NCBI RefSeq assembly: GCF_900115925.1
Contig: NZ_FOYF01000001.1
Location: 310,001 to 374,000, forward strand
Length of the DNA stretch: 64,000 nucleotides
Direction: 5' to 3'
DNA from: Bacillus sp. cl95
Lineage (GTDB): Bacteria > Bacillota > Bacilli > Bacillales > Cytobacillaceae
In this document: in pieces, positions 18,303 to 28,384 of the stretch
Position numbering within the stretch: the first letter of the stretch is position 1
Layout: every line of letters begins with the position of its first letter
Made by a program: the position numbers and the translations under genes
Notes under the pieces: model-generated
What the model was told of the DNA's origin: nothing
The model's input: the letters and a program-made list of their open reading frames with translations, nothing else
Databases searched by the model: none

Positions 18303-20645
18303 TTATAAACTAGCTTCTTCTTTAGGTTTCGTTACAAGTACATTTCTAGGCTTACTTCCCTCGTATGGACCTACCACTCCACGTGCTTCCATTTCGTCAA
18401 TAAGTCGTGCTGCCCTCGAATATCCGATTCGGAAACGTCGCTGTAACATTGAGACGGAAGCCGTTTGCATTTCAACAATCAAGTCAACAGCCTCTTCATA
18501 TAGATCATCATCCACTTCACTTGTGTTTTCAGGAATATCCTCTGGAATCATTTCCTCCTGATATTGTGCCTTTTGTTGTGAAATAACATAATTCACCGTA
18601 TCCTCAACCTCATCATCGGATAAAAATGCTCCTTGCACACGCACCGGTTTGGAAGCTCCGACAGGCAGGAACAACATGTCACCTCTGCCCAGTAACTTTT
18701 CTGCTCCACCCATATCTAGAATCGTCCGAGAATCCGTCGCACTTGAAACCGCAAAGGCAATACGGGATGGAATATTTGCTTTAATAACCCCAGTTATGAC
18801 GTCAACCGAAGGTCTCTGTGTCGCAATAATGAGATGGATTCCTGCGGCCCTTGCCATCTGAGCAAGTCTCGTGATGGAGTCCTCTACGTCTGAAGAAGCA
18901 ACCATCATGAGATCTGCTAGCTCGTCCACTATCACTACGATATAAGGTAGTAATGGCTGTTTGGCATTTTCCTCAATGTTATGTCGTTTTACATACTCGT
19001 TATATCCTTCTATATTTCTCGTGCCTGTATGAGAAAAAAGTTCATAACGTCGCTCCATTTCATTTACAACCTTTTTTAGAGCTTGCGAAGCTTTTTTCGG
19101 ATCTGTCACGACTGGTGCAAGCAAGTGCGGTATGCCGTTGTAGACATTTAATTCAACCATTTTAGGATCAATCATCATCAACTTGACTTCATGAGGCTTA
19201 GCCCGCATTAGTATGCTAGTAATAATACCGTTTATACACACACTCTTTCCGCTACCTGTTGCACCGGCAACAAGCAGATGGGGCATCTTATTTAACTCAG
19301 CAAGTACTGCATCACCCGTAATATCACGTCCAAGAGCAATTTGTAGCTTTGCTTCAGGTTTATCATGTTCTTTTGATTCCAAGACTTCGCGAAGTGATAC
19401 CATAGCGACTTCTGTATTCGGTACTTCTATGCCAATCGCAGACTTACCTGGAATTGGCGCTTCTATTCGAATACCTTTTGCTGCAAGGGCAAGTGCTAAA
19501 TCATCACTCAAACTGACGATTTTGCTTACCTTCACACCTACGTCTGGGTGTACTTCGTATTTTGTCACGGCAGGACCTAAGTGAACTTGAGTTACCCTCG
19601 CTTTAACTCCAAAACTTTGAAAAGTCCTCTCAAGTTTTGCCGCATTCGCGTGAATGAGTTCATACTCTCCGCTTTGATCCGTTTTTCTTGGTAATTTCAA
19701 TAATTTCAAAGGAGGAAGTTCATATTCAATGTTCTCGACTTCAGTAAACTTTATCGGAGGTACAGACTCTTCTTCATCCTCTTGTGCTTTACTGTTTTTT
19801 TGTTTTGGTTTCTGTTCACCCGAATGGCTTTCTGGTTGATCACTATTCGGATAAGCCCTTTCTGCAAAACTCGAAATAATCGGTTCAGGAATAATGACCT
19901 CTTCTTGGTAGGAAATAGGAGCTTCAGGTGCCGGTTCAATCTTTGGTACAGACTTTTGTTGTTCTTTTTCGGCTTTCTTTTGCTCTTTAACTTTTTCCTG
20001 CTTTTCTTTCCAGTTTGTTATATCCTCACGGAATGCTTTCCACTGCCCACCAATGAATGTGCGAAGACTAATAAGTATTTTACCCAGCGCTTCTCCGAAC
20101 GTCTTACCTGTAAGGAGAATAAACCCAATGAGAATAAAAATAAAAGCAACAATCTTTGTACCCGTTGCAGCAAATAAGTAATGGAAAAGAGCGTATAAAA
20201 CTGCGCCGATCATCCCACCGCCAAGATCGACAGTGCTCGTTTTTCCTTTTATCTCCATCATATAAAGTTCCCAAGTATTAGAAATCACACTTGGGTCAGC
20301 AAACTTTCCTTCGTTAGATAAAAGATCGAATAAAGTCACATGGCTAAGTAATAATAAAGAACTTATGATTAAATAAGTGCCTATTAGTTTTATATGGAAT
20401 AGGAATGGAATTTCCCTTTTCCACATTAAATATCCAGAAAAAACAACAAGACCTATTAAACTGATCATATACCATTCGCCCATCCAGAACCTGAAAAAGA
20501 ATACCGTCGCCTTCCCTACAGCTCCTAATTTTGCTATGGATATGATAGCCAACGCTAAAAGTAGAAGGGCTACAAGTTCATATTGGACTGTGCGTTTCAA
20601 ATCACTACTTTTTTTCCGGCTTTGCCGACGTTTCTTTTTAGCCAT
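18303..20645 (-). CDS. spoIIIE: DNA translocase SpoIIIE (FtsK family)
   Basis: ATP-driven DNA pump that moves the chromosome into the forespore and clears DNA from division septa. 780 residues, close to the B. subtilis length. Four membrane helices lie in about 20-190, followed by a charged linker (about 195-320), then the alpha/beta motor with GATGSGKSV and [12 protein letters not shown]. The C-terminal gamma winged helix ([20 protein letters not shown]) reads DNA polarity sites. The ATG at 20645 follows AGGTGATG; upstream in-frame codons up to 20687 lack a ribosome site. Confidence 0.97.
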   Translation of the reverse strand: MAKKKRRQSRKKSSDLKRTVQYELVALLLLALAIISIAKLGAVGKATVFFFRFWMGEWYMISLIGLVVFSGYLMWKREIPFLFHIKLIGTYLIISSLLLLSHVTLFDLLSNEGKFADPSVISNTWELYMMEIKGKTSTVDLGGGMIGAVLYALFHYLFAATGTKIVAFIFILIGFILLTGKTFGEALGKILISLRTFIGGQWKAFREDITNWKEKQEKVKEQKKAEKEQQKSVPKIEPAPEAPISYQEEVIIPEPIISSFAERAYPNSDQPESHSGEQKPKQKNSKAQEDEEESVPPIKFTEVENIEYELPPLKLLKLPRKTDQSGEYELIHANAAKLERTFQSFGVKARVTQVHLGPAVTKYEVHPDVGVKVSKIVSLSDDLALALAAKGIRIEAPIPGKSAIGIEVPNTEVAMVSLREVLESKEHDKPEAKLQIALGRDITGDAVLAELNKMPHLLVAGATGSGKSVCINGIITSILMRAKPHEVKLMMIDPKMVELNVYNGIPHLLAPVVTDPKKASQALKKVVNEMERRYELFSHTGTRNIEGYNEYVKRHNIEENAKQPLLPYIVVIVDELADLMMVASSDVEDSITRLAQMARAAGIHLIIATQRPSVDVITGVIKANIPSRIAFAVSSATDSRTILDMGGAEKLLGRGDMLFLPVGASKPVRVQGAFLSDDEVEDTVNYVISQQKAQYQEEMIPEDIPENTSEVDDDLYEEAVDLIVEMQTASVSMLQRRFRIGYSRAARLIDEMEARGVVGPYEGSKPRNVLVTKPKEEASL

Positions 20646-20720
20646 TTCATCACCTAATGTATTTTTTATAGTAGTATTTTCTGCCAACCTTCACTTATGT
20701 AAACATCCTGAATGGAAGAA

Positions 20721-20740
20721 AGCAGCCATAGGCGGCTGCT
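20721..20740 (-). terminator. Intrinsic terminator of tepA-ylzJ
   Basis: Stem AGCAGCC (20721-20727) / GGCTGCT (20734-20740), loop ATAGGC, flanked by T-rich sequence on the minus strand (and a run of six T on the plus strand). It separates ylzJ from spoIIIE. Confidence 0.75.
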
Positions 20741-20791
20741 TTTTTAGATAATTCAATTATAACATAATAGCTTGACCGATGAGGATTAACA

Positions 20792-21010
20792 TTAGGTATT
20801 TACAAAAGAAATTTTCGTCCCTGGACAACAGGCATCATTCAAATAGTGTTGAGGATCGGTACTCATGATACGAACAATTTGATAGTTCTGTCCGTCTACA
20901 CTTTCGACGAGCATTTCTATGCCTTCATAGGTTATAAGCTTTTGTTTTCCAAATGCCTCATTCTCACATGGGTATATCAGGTCATAAGGCATCATCGTAT
21001 ATAGAATCAT
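20792..21010 (-). CDS. ylzJ: YlzJ-like protein
   Basis: Small conserved protein of 72 residues with no known function. It opens [14 protein letters not shown] and contains a mid-region [12 protein letters not shown]. It overlaps tepA by four bases (ATGA), so the two are co-translated, and the same pair precedes spoIIIE in B. subtilis. No membrane segment is evident. Confidence 0.85.
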   Translation of the reverse strand: MILYTMMPYDLIYPCENEAFGKQKLITYEGIEMLVESVDGQNYQIVRIMSTDPQHYLNDACCPGTKISFVNT

Positions 21011-21762
21011 TGAATCAGCCCCTCTTGAGACTCTTTGTTCAACTCAATAAGTTCATTCAATTTCTTCATCGCTGCACCAATTCCGCCGACTTCATCAATC
21101 AAGCCAGATTTTACAGCATCGATCCCAATAACATTTGTACCAATATCCCTTGTTAAATTCCCTTTTTCAAACATTAATTTCTTAAAAGTCTCTTCCGAGA
21201 TATTCGAATGCTTCGTCACAAAGTGTACAACCCTTTCCTGCATCTTGTCTAAATATTCAAAGGTTTGTGGTACACCGATAACTAATCCTGTCAGCCTGAT
21301 AGGGTGAATGGTCATCGTAGCCGTCTCGGCAATAAATGAATAATCACATGATACCGCAATTGGCACACCTATCGAGTGACCGCCACCTAGGACAATCGAA
21401 ACACTCGGTTTGGATAATGAAGCTAACATTTCAGAGATGGCTAAACCTGCTTCCACATCGCCACCGACAGTGTTGAGAATGACCAGTAATCCCTCTATTT
21501 TCGGGTTTTGTTCAATTGCCACGATCTGAGGAATCAAATGTTCATATTTAGTTGTCTTATTTTGTGGAGGAAGCTGTATATGGCCTTCGATTTGTCCAAC
21601 AATTGTTAAACAATGAATTTTAGAATCTGGCGAAAGCTGTGGGACATTTGTTTGGCCAAGCTGTTGAATTTTCTCGATTATAGAAGAAGTTGGCTTATCC
21701 TCTTTTTGTGTATCCGGACCTTCTTGAGAAGCCGGATTATTTGGTGCTGTATCTTTTTCCAT
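21007..21762 (-). CDS. tepA: ClpP-like protease TepA
   Basis: 251-residue member of the ClpP/crotonase-fold serine peptidase group (translocation-enhancing protein). After a variable, proline- and glutamine-rich N terminus of about 50 residues comes the core, with [15 protein letters not shown] and [12 protein letters not shown] holding the candidate nucleophile serine, then the TIHPIR segment. It has no signal peptide. In B. subtilis it has been linked to protein export and spore proteins; that role is only weakly supported. Confidence 0.9.
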   Translation of the reverse strand: MEKDTAPNNPASQEGPDTQKEDKPTSSIIEKIQQLGQTNVPQLSPDSKIHCLTIVGQIEGHIQLPPQNKTTKYEHLIPQIVAIEQNPKIEGLLVILNTVGGDVEAGLAISEMLASLSKPSVSIVLGGGHSIGVPIAVSCDYSFIAETATMTIHPIRLTGLVIGVPQTFEYLDKMQERVVHFVTKHSNISEETFKKLMFEKGNLTRDIGTNVIGIDAVKSGLIDEVGGIGAAMKKLNELIELNKESQEGLIQ

Positions 21763-21875
21763 CCATTATTCTCCCTTCACACTTAATATGGTTAGTATTA
21801 TCACAATGTATATTTTCATGCTTGTTTAAGGAAGAAAAGAAGAACACCTTTCCGTTTCATTGCATTAAAATAATA

Positions 21876-22055
21876 GGCTCTTTTCGTAAACTATGTTGTT
21901 ATTGGAAAAAGAAAAAGCCGGCAGTAGAGTTTTCTCTCCTTACACAACTAGGAAATTAGGATCTATGATTTCATATTGAGGAAAAGTGCACGAAATAAGA
22001 ATCTTTACGTGTTGTAGCTTTAATCGAAAAAGCAACAATCTATGCGAAAACAGCC
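21876..22055. mobile_element. Miniature inverted-repeat element, type B, copy 1
   Basis: 180-bp element with perfect 8-bp target duplication AAATAATA (21868-21875 and 22056-22063). The ends start GGCTCTTTTCG and, read inward from the other side, GGCTGTTTTCG; 18 of the first 25 end positions match. It carries no open frame. Related copies are at 32275-32448 and 61320-61491. GGCTCTT-type ends and 8-bp duplications resemble the ISL3 family. Confidence 0.75.
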
Positions 22056-22275
22056 AAATAATATCCCCCCCCATTCCTTTTCTTTCAGAATGAAGGGTAC
22101 TTTTCATTTTTTAGTGAGGAAAACATAAATTTTGATGTGATTTTCGACGTAAGATGACTACTTTTATTTCGATTGGAATGGAAGTTACGATTTTTAGGAA
22201 AAGAAATACTCAACTAGTTCTTCAAATAGAATACTTACAAATCAATTCACTTATATAACGAACATCTGGATTTCT

Positions 22276-22380
22276 ATTTGTGTAACTGTATGGTTCATTT
22301 GTGTTACTGTACACATTATTTGTGGAAATTGCCATTTCATTTGTGTAAAACCCGGTTTCTTTTGTAAATGCCTTTGAGAC
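22276..22380. repeat. Five-unit 21-bp periodic repeat
   Basis: ATTTGTG or a close variant begins at 22276, 22297, 22318, 22339 and (TTTTGTA) 22360, exactly 21 bp apart. Neither strand gives a gene: the frames lack a good start and soon hit stops. It lies in the 761-base gap between tepA and rnjB, which otherwise holds the type B element, an eight-C tract (22065-22072) and the rnjB terminator. Confidence 0.6.
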
Positions 22381-22483
22381 ACCAAAAATTCATTTTAGAA
22401 AAAATACCACAGGATCAAGAAAAACTACAATGTACATTTACAGAGCCTTTCTAAAAGATTCAAATTTGTTTTTATTAAATAGC

Positions 22484-22512
22484 AAAAAAAAACACCGGGC
22501 CATATCCCGGTG
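22484..22512 (-). terminator. Intrinsic terminator of rnjB
   Basis: Stem CACCGGG (22493-22499) / CCCGGTG (22506-22512), followed on the minus strand by nine T. It begins 12 bases after the rnjB stop. Confidence 0.92.
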
Positions 22513-22523
22513 CATTGCGTAAA

Positions 22524-24191
22524 TTATACTTCCATGATGATAGGCAAGATCATTGGACGTCTTTTAGTTCTTTCGTAAAGGAAACGATTCAGATCATCTC
22601 GCATTTCCTGTTTAAGTGTTGCCCAATCAAAATTGTCTTTTGATGTATTACGTTCCACAACTTCACGTACTTTATTCGTTGATTCCTCCAACAATTTTTC
22701 GGATTCACGGACGTATACAAATCCTCTTGAAATGATTTCCGGTCCAGCAACGACCTTCTTTTCTTTTCTTGTTAATGTAACCACCACAATTAAGATACCG
22801 TCCTGAGATAATAGCTTTCTATCACGTAAAACGATATTACCAACATCTCCTACTCCGATACCGTCGATAAGGACATTTCCTGACGGCACTCTACCGCTTG
22901 TAGTCATCTTTCCATCTTTAAACTCGATTACATCGCCTTTGTCAGGAATATGGATTTGGCTGTCAGTCAGTCCACAGGATTTCGCTACTTTTCCATGCGC
23001 TTTTAACATTCTGAATTCACCATGAACAGGTACGAAGAATTTAGGTTTCATCAAGTTGATCATAAATTTCAATTCTTCTTGACTTCCATGGCTTGATACA
23101 TGAATGGTCTTTCTTCCAGAAATGACATTAGCACCAGCACGGAACAACATATCAACCGTTTTAAACAAGAAAATTTCACTGCCTCTAAGTGGAGATGCTG
23201 CGATGAGTACTGTATCACCTTTTTGAATATTTACTTGCTTATGCGTTTGTTTTGCCATTTTCTGAAGTGCTTCAATAGGTTCTCCTTGAGTACCTGTCAT
23301 TAAAACTACGAGTTGGTTATCCGGAACTTCCCCAATCATCGAAATAGGAATAATCAAGTCTTCCGCAACATTTAAATAACCTAGTTCCAATGCAATGTGG
23401 TAAATACGCTCAAGACTTTTTCCGACAACTGCTACCTTTCGATTACTTTCAGCTGCCGAATCAAAGATGTGTTGGATTCTGTTAATATCTGAAGCAAAGC
23501 AGGCAGCAAAAATTCTTCCGGGAGCATTGTAAAAAGCATCAGACATTTGACGTGCGACCGTAGCTTCAGAAGTCGTGTATCCCGGCTTTTCCGCATCTGT
23601 ACTATCAGAAAGCAAACAAAGGACGCCTTGCTCTCCAATGCTGGCCATCTTACCGATTTCAGGCTTGTACAAATCCGTTGCAGCCTGATCAAATTTAAAG
23701 TCTCCTGTATAGACAATGATTCCCTCTGAAGTATGTACACATACACCAACTGAATCAGGAATGCTGTGATTCGTTCTAAAGAAACTTACCTCGACAGAAC
23801 CCACTTCGATGATTGAATCGGAATGGATTTCAAACGCATTGATTTTCCCTTTGTACTCTTGTTCCTTTAGTTTTGAATGAACAAGCGCAAGTGTAAGACG
23901 TGTACCATACACAGGTACATTCACTTGGCGAAGCAAATATGATAATGCACCGATATGGTCTTCATGACCATGTGTCAAAAATACAGCTTTAACGCGATCC
24001 TTATTTTCAGTTAAGTAAGTGATATCTGGAATGACGATGTCGATTCCTAACATTTCGTCTTCTGGGAACATGAGTCCAGCATCAATAACGATGATGTCTT
24101 CATCTACCTCAACAACGTACATATTTTTGCCTATTTCTCCGACTCCTCCGAGAGCAATCACCTTGATGTTATTATTCTTTCTCTGTATCAA
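22524..24191 (-). CDS. rnjB: Ribonuclease J2
   Basis: Metallo-beta-lactamase/beta-CASP ribonuclease of 555 residues, located after dapA where B. subtilis has rnjB. RNase J enzymes cut internally and digest RNA 5' to 3' in J1/J2 complexes. The zinc motif HGHEDHIGA is complete, as are RTNHSIPDS, YTGDFKFD and VPVHGEFR. B. subtilis J2 has lost part of the first motif, so this copy may be more active. The start is TTG at 24191 with TAGGAGG upstream. The C-terminal domain ends PIIMEV as in B. subtilis J2. Confidence 0.93.
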   Translation of the reverse strand: MIQRKNNNIKVIALGGVGEIGKNMYVVEVDEDIIVIDAGLMFPEDEMLGIDIVIPDITYLTENKDRVKAVFLTHGHEDHIGALSYLLRQVNVPVYGTRLTLALVHSKLKEQEYKGKINAFEIHSDSIIEVGSVEVSFFRTNHSIPDSVGVCVHTSEGIIVYTGDFKFDQAATDLYKPEIGKMASIGEQGVLCLLSDSTDAEKPGYTTSEATVARQMSDAFYNAPGRIFAACFASDINRIQHIFDSAAESNRKVAVVGKSLERIYHIALELGYLNVAEDLIIPISMIGEVPDNQLVVLMTGTQGEPIEALQKMAKQTHKQVNIQKGDTVLIAASPLRGSEIFLFKTVDMLFRAGANVISGRKTIHVSSHGSQEELKFMINLMKPKFFVPVHGEFRMLKAHGKVAKSCGLTDSQIHIPDKGDVIEFKDGKMTTSGRVPSGNVLIDGIGVGDVGNIVLRDRKLLSQDGILIVVVTLTRKEKKVVAGPEIISRGFVYVRESEKLLEESTNKVREVVERNTSKDNFDWATLKQEMRDDLNRFLYERTKRRPMILPIIMEV

Positions 24192-24335
24192 TTTCCGAAT
24201 CCTCCTACAATGATGTTTTTCCGATCGAGATCAGTTATCCTCATTATACTTGAAGTCTGAAATTCTTTACAACCAAATTATACCTCTAAAGGAAGACTTG
24301 GATATTTTCTCGGCAAAATATCCCCCTGAATTCAC

Positions 24336-24373
24336 TGAAAAAAGAACCAGTCGATTATCTTCGACTGGTTCTT
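24336..24373 (-). terminator. Intrinsic terminator of asd-dapG-dapA
   Basis: Perfect 13-bp stem AAGAACCAGTCGA (24342-24354) / TCGACTGGTTCTT (24361-24373), followed on the minus strand by TTTTTTC. It begins 8 bases after the dapA stop. Confidence 0.93.
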
Positions 24374-24381
24374 CATTGTGA

Positions 24382-25251
24382 TTATTTTACAAAAAGAGAC
24401 GATAGCGAAAGACGTTCTTGCTCCGTTAATGGTACAAGAGGAAGCCTTACTGGTCCTACATCCAACCCTTTCAATTGAAGCGCAGTTTTTACTGGAACAG
24501 GACTAGGTGCTGCAAATAGCCCTAGCATAACAGGCAGAAGCTCTTGATGTAACTTGGCCGCTTTCCTATTATCACCTTCTAAAAAGTACCCTATCATTTC
24601 CTGCATTTCTTTTCCAATTACATGAGAGGCAACAGAAACAATTCCATGACCACCTACAGCTAAAACAGGAAGTGTTAAACCATCGTCCCCGCTATAAAGC
24701 AAGAAGTCATCATCTGTATTAGCGATAATCTGTGTCATAGCATTAATATCGCCACTTGCTTCCTTAACCGCTACAACGTTCGGCAGTTTTGATAGGCGAA
24801 CGACCGTTTCTGGTGAAATGTTGGCGACCGCTCTACCAGGTACGTTGTAAACCATTACCGGCAGACTGGTGCTTTCCGCCACAGCTTTAAAATGCTGATA
24901 AAGACCTTCTTGATTTGGCTTGTTGTAATATGGAGCGACGATCATGACTGCGTCCACTCCTAGTTGCTCAGCTTTCTTGGTCATTTCAATTGACTCATAC
25001 GTGTTATTGCTGCCTGTACCAGCAATAACCGGAATGCGCTTGTTTACTACTTTTACAACATGAGCAAAGAGTGCTAATTTTTCTTCCTTAGAGAGCGTAG
25101 GTGATTCTCCTGTAGTCCCTGCAATTACTAAAGAATCTGTTCCATTATCGATTAAATGGTTGATTAATTGCGTTGTTTTGACAAGATCTAGGTGACCATT
25201 TTTGTCAAAAGGTGTGACCATTGCTGTTGATACTCTACCGAAATGAACCAT
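24382..25251 (-). CDS. dapA: 4-hydroxy-tetrahydrodipicolinate synthase
   Basis: Condenses aspartate semialdehyde with pyruvate, the first step of the diaminopimelate/lysine and dipicolinate branch. TIM-barrel lyase of 289 residues. The Schiff-base lysine lies in VAVKEASGD near 160, the tyrosine in VYNVPGR near 133 and the threonine pair in AGTTGESPTLS near 43. I chose the ATG at 25251 (MVHFGRVSTAMVTPFD) with AAAGGGG upstream; a TTG at 25269 is unlikely. Third gene of asd-dapG-dapA, ending at a strong terminator. Confidence 0.97.
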   Translation of the reverse strand: MVHFGRVSTAMVTPFDKNGHLDLVKTTQLINHLIDNGTDSLVIAGTTGESPTLSKEEKLALFAHVVKVVNKRIPVIAGTGSNNTYESIEMTKKAEQLGVDAVMIVAPYYNKPNQEGLYQHFKAVAESTSLPVMVYNVPGRAVANISPETVVRLSKLPNVVAVKEASGDINAMTQIIANTDDDFLLYSGDDGLTLPVLAVGGHGIVSVASHVIGKEMQEMIGYFLEGDNRKAAKLHQELLPVMLGLFAAPSPVPVKTALQLKGLDVGPVRLPLVPLTEQERLSLSSLFVK

Positions 25252-25272
25252 ATTGTTGCCCCTTTCCAAACC

Positions 25273-26517
25273 TTAACTTTCAGTCCGCTCAAATTCTAAT
25301 ACTTCATCTTGTAATTGAAAAGCATCGTGAAGTGCATTTACCGCTTTTGACAAATCCGCCTGTTTGACTAATACCCAGATAGTGGTGTGACTATCTGCTG
25401 ATTGTAAAATTCGGATACCTTTTTCAGAGAGTGCTGTTACGATCTTTGATGTAACACCAGGTACTCCTGCCATTCCTGCACCGACAACCGATACTTTTGC
25501 ACACTCCAGCTCAACGGCAGGTTCATGTCCTAAGCCCTTAAGCACTTCGATGGCTCTATTTGTACTTTCTTGATTGACCGTATAAACGACGCCATTAGGA
25601 GAAATGTTGATAAAATCAACACTGATGCTCTCCTTCGCCATTGCTTTAAAAACTTCAGCTTGCAAATTATACTGTTCTTTCTTCGCAAACACTTTAATTT
25701 GTGTCACGTTTGGTACATGGGCGATTCCTGTAACCGGACGCTCTTTAATATCGCTGCCCCGATTATCCTTATTCATTGTCGTAACAAGTGTACCCATTCC
25801 CTCCGTATAAGTAGAACGGATTCGGATTGGAACCTTAGCTTGCATTGCGATTTCAACAGCGCGCGGGTGGATTACCTTTGCACCTTGATAAGCCATGTTA
25901 CATACCTCGGTATAAGTCACAACCGATAATGGTCTGGCGTTCTCGGCAATACGTGGGTCGGCAGTCATAATGCCCTCTACATCTGTAAAAATATCAATCC
26001 ACTCTGCATTTAATGCTGCCCCAAGAGCAGAAGCAGAAGTATCACTTCCACCGCGACCAATGGTTGTAATATCGCCATTTTTCGCAGCACCCTGGAAACC
26101 TGCCACAACGACAACATTGACATTTTCAAGTTCGCGAATAAGACGATCACACTTCATTTCCATGATTTTTGCATTCGTAAAATCATTATTAGTTCGGAAA
26201 CCTGCCTGTGCACCAGTCATAGCTGTCGCATTAATTCCGTTCTCTACCAACATATTGGCAAACACGACACTAGAAATCGTTTCGCCACATGACATTAGCA
26301 AATCAAGTTCACGTTTACTGATGTTACTATCACTTCCACCTACTAACGATAAAAGGGTGTCCGTTGCATACGGATCGCCGTTTCTTCCCATTGCAGAAAC
26401 GACTACTACAGCTTTATAGCCTTCAGCAAGCGCCTTTTCAATATGTTTTTTTGCATGTTCACGACCCTTTTGGTCACGAACAGACGTACCGCCAAACTTT
26501 TGGACGATTATTTTCAT
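25273..26517 (-). CDS. dapG: Aspartokinase I
   Basis: Phosphorylates aspartate to start the lysine, threonine, methionine and diaminopimelate pathways. 414 residues with the kinase motif KFGGTS at 7-12, GRGGSDTSA near 155, and two C-terminal ACT domains (about 270-405) for feedback control. The B. subtilis orthologue is inhibited by meso-diaminopimelate. It sits between asd and dapA as a single operon with short gaps (42 and 21 bases). Confidence 0.96.
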   Translation of the reverse strand: MKIIVQKFGGTSVRDQKGREHAKKHIEKALAEGYKAVVVVSAMGRNGDPYATDTLLSLVGGSDSNISKRELDLLMSCGETISSVVFANMLVENGINATAMTGAQAGFRTNNDFTNAKIMEMKCDRLIRELENVNVVVVAGFQGAAKNGDITTIGRGGSDTSASALGAALNAEWIDIFTDVEGIMTADPRIAENARPLSVVTYTEVCNMAYQGAKVIHPRAVEIAMQAKVPIRIRSTYTEGMGTLVTTMNKDNRGSDIKERPVTGIAHVPNVTQIKVFAKKEQYNLQAEVFKAMAKESISVDFINISPNGVVYTVNQESTNRAIEVLKGLGHEPAVELECAKVSVVGAGMAGVPGVTSKIVTALSEKGIRILQSADSHTTIWVLVKQADLSKAVNALHDAFQLQDEVLEFERTES

Positions 26518-26559
26518 CTCAGCACCTCAAAAGTTGTTTAAAGGATATATCTCATGATG

Positions 26560-27612
26560 TTATTTTTTCACTAAGCCTAACTTGATTAAACTTTCGGCAA
26601 TTTGCACTGAATTCCATGCTGCACCTTTTAAGAGATTATCAGAAACGACCCACATATGGAAACCACGGTCTTCGTTCAGGTCTTTTCTAATACGGCCAAC
26701 AAAAACTTCATTCTTGCCGACACAATCTGCCGGCATTGGATAAACCTGATTTGCAGGATCATCTTGTAAAACAATACCAGGTGCATCTTTAAGCATTTCT
26801 TTCACTTCAGCCGCACTCACGCCTGCTGATTCGATTTCGAAATAAAGAGACTCTGAATGGCCTGTCTCGACAGGTAGACGGACACAAGTTGCCGCTACCG
26901 ATAATTCCGGCATATTCATAATTTTCTTCGTTTCATTGATCATTTTCATTTCTTCATACGTAAAGCCATTATCTACAAACTTATCGATTTGTGGGATCAC
27001 ATTAAACGCGATTTGATAATGTTTTTCGTCTCCCTTTACAGGAAGCACCTTCGCTTCAAAACTTTCACCATTCAAGATAGCTTTAGACTGTTCCTTAAGC
27101 TCATTTATGGCAGCTGCACCAGCTCCAGAAACGGCTTGATAAGTAGACACGATGATTTTTTTCAAACCGTGTTTTTGACGGATTGGCTCTAATGCCACGA
27201 CCATTTGGATCGTTGAGCAATTCGGATTAGCAATGATACCATTATGCTTAAGTAAGTCTGCTTCGTTTACTTCAGGCACAACTAAAGGTACATTCTCATC
27301 CATACGGAATGCACTCGTATTATCTACAACAATGGCACCATGCTTGACTGCTTCATGAGCCAATTCTTTAGATACACTGCCACCCGCACTGAATAAAGCA
27401 ATATCCACGCCAGCGAAGCTTTCAGGCTTTGCTTCTTGCAATGTATATTCAGTTCCATTTACTTCTAAAATTTTTCCTGCTGAACGCGCGGATGATAATA
27501 AAGTAAGTTTTCCGATTGGAAAATTCCTTTTTACAAGTGTATCGATCATTTGTTGTCCAACTGCACCCGTTGCACCAACGACAGCTACATGGTACCCATT
27601 TTGCTGACTCAT
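26560..27612 (-). CDS. asd: Aspartate-semialdehyde dehydrogenase
   Basis: Reduces aspartyl phosphate to aspartate semialdehyde using NADPH. 350 residues. The Rossmann motif [11 protein letters not shown] opens the protein, the catalytic cysteine is in NPNCSTIQM and the substrate-binding histidine in ETGHSES. The ATG at 27612 has GGAAGGGG upstream; the frame extends to 27669 without support. It heads asd-dapG-dapA, downstream of the spore dipicolinate genes that use the pathway product. Confidence 0.97.
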   Translation of the reverse strand: MSQQNGYHVAVVGATGAVGQQMIDTLVKRNFPIGKLTLLSSARSAGKILEVNGTEYTLQEAKPESFAGVDIALFSAGGSVSKELAHEAVKHGAIVVDNTSAFRMDENVPLVVPEVNEADLLKHNGIIANPNCSTIQMVVALEPIRQKHGLKKIIVSTYQAVSGAGAAAINELKEQSKAILNGESFEAKVLPVKGDEKHYQIAFNVIPQIDKFVDNGFTYEEMKMINETKKIMNMPELSVAATCVRLPVETGHSESLYFEIESAGVSAAEVKEMLKDAPGIVLQDDPANQVYPMPADCVGKNEVFVGRIRKDLNEDRGFHMWVVSDNLLKGAAWNSVQIAESLIKLGLVKK

Positions 27613-27675
27613 TAACAAGACCCCTTCCATTCCACTACTTTTTCTGGGAAAAATATATTTGAGAAGCATACTTTT

Positions 27676-27713
27676 AAAAAAACTGATGGATGGCGGCCAT
27701 TAATGCCGCCATC
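27676..27713 (-). terminator. Terminator after dpaA-dpaB (or asd leader hairpin)
   Basis: Nine-bp stem GATGGCGGC (27689-27697) / GCCGCCATC (27705-27713). Seven T follow after CATCAG on the minus strand (27676-27682). A possible asd -10 (TAAAAT) lies upstream near 27728-27733, so the hairpin could also sit at the 5' end of an asd transcript. Which of the two holds cannot be told from sequence. Confidence 0.6.
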
Positions 27714-27790
27714 AAAATAATATTTACATTTTATCATATTCCTCTAAAAGAAAAGAACCTTTTTGCAAAATACCAGAAAAAGCGGAAGGT

Positions 27791-28384
27791 TTAATCCAAA
27801 TATCTTTCTACAAGTACAGGTTGCAACTGTTTGCCATTGATGGCTGCTTCAACTGTCTCGGACAATTTTGTCATACGCGCTACCATGGAGTTCGGTTTCT
27901 TTTCAGGATCATCCTGACCAAAAGGAATGAAATAAATATTCTTCGTGGCCATGAGTTTCATTAGATTCATGCCGTTTAACCCTAGTGCATCATTGGTTGA
28001 TATCCCAAGCACGACAGGTTTTAGATTTCTTAAAGTCGCTTTCGCTGCCATCAATACAGGTGAGTCTGTCATGGCGTTTGCAAACTTACTCATTGTATTG
28101 CCAGTCAATGGAGCAATTACCATGCAATCAAGAGGGAGCTTCGGACCAAGGGGCTCCGCCTTAACGATGGAATCAACTACTTTATTACCGGTCAAGTCTT
28201 CAATCCTCTGTACCCAATCTTCGCCTTTTCCGAACCTCGTAGTCGTGCTTTGTACGGTAAAAGTGACAACTGGAATCACCTCTGCTCCCTGTTGAATCAA
28301 TTTCTCTATTTCAGGAAATACAGCGTCGTATGTGCAATGAGAACCAGTCAATCCAAAACCAATTCTCTTTCCTTTTAAACTCAT
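27791..28384 (-). CDS. spoVFB: Dipicolinate synthase subunit B
   Basis: Flavoprotein-like small subunit (DpaB) of 197 residues. With DpaA it makes dipicolinic acid in the mother cell for the spore core. The flavin-binding LTGSHCTYDAVFPEIEKLI opens the chain and PLTGNTMSKFANAMTDSPV lies near 95-115. Its ATG overlaps the dpaA stop by four bases. Confidence 0.96.
   Translation of the reverse strand: MSLKGKRIGFGLTGSHCTYDAVFPEIEKLIQQGAEVIPVVTFTVQSTTTRFGKGEDWVQRIEDLTGNKVVDSIVKAEPLGPKLPLDCMVIAPLTGNTMSKFANAMTDSPVLMAAKATLRNLKPVVLGISTNDALGLNGMNLMKLMATKNIYFIPFGQDDPEKKPNSMVARMTKLSETVEAAINGKQLQPVLVERYLD

Noticed and set aside
22252-22390. Possible heptad-repeat protein in the 21-bp array
   Set aside because: Frames on both strands stay open over the array but lack a start codon with a ribosome site and end soon after; treated as a DNA repeat.
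25970-26419. Plus-strand frame of 149 codons
   Set aside because: Antisense shadow of dapG with no ribosome site.
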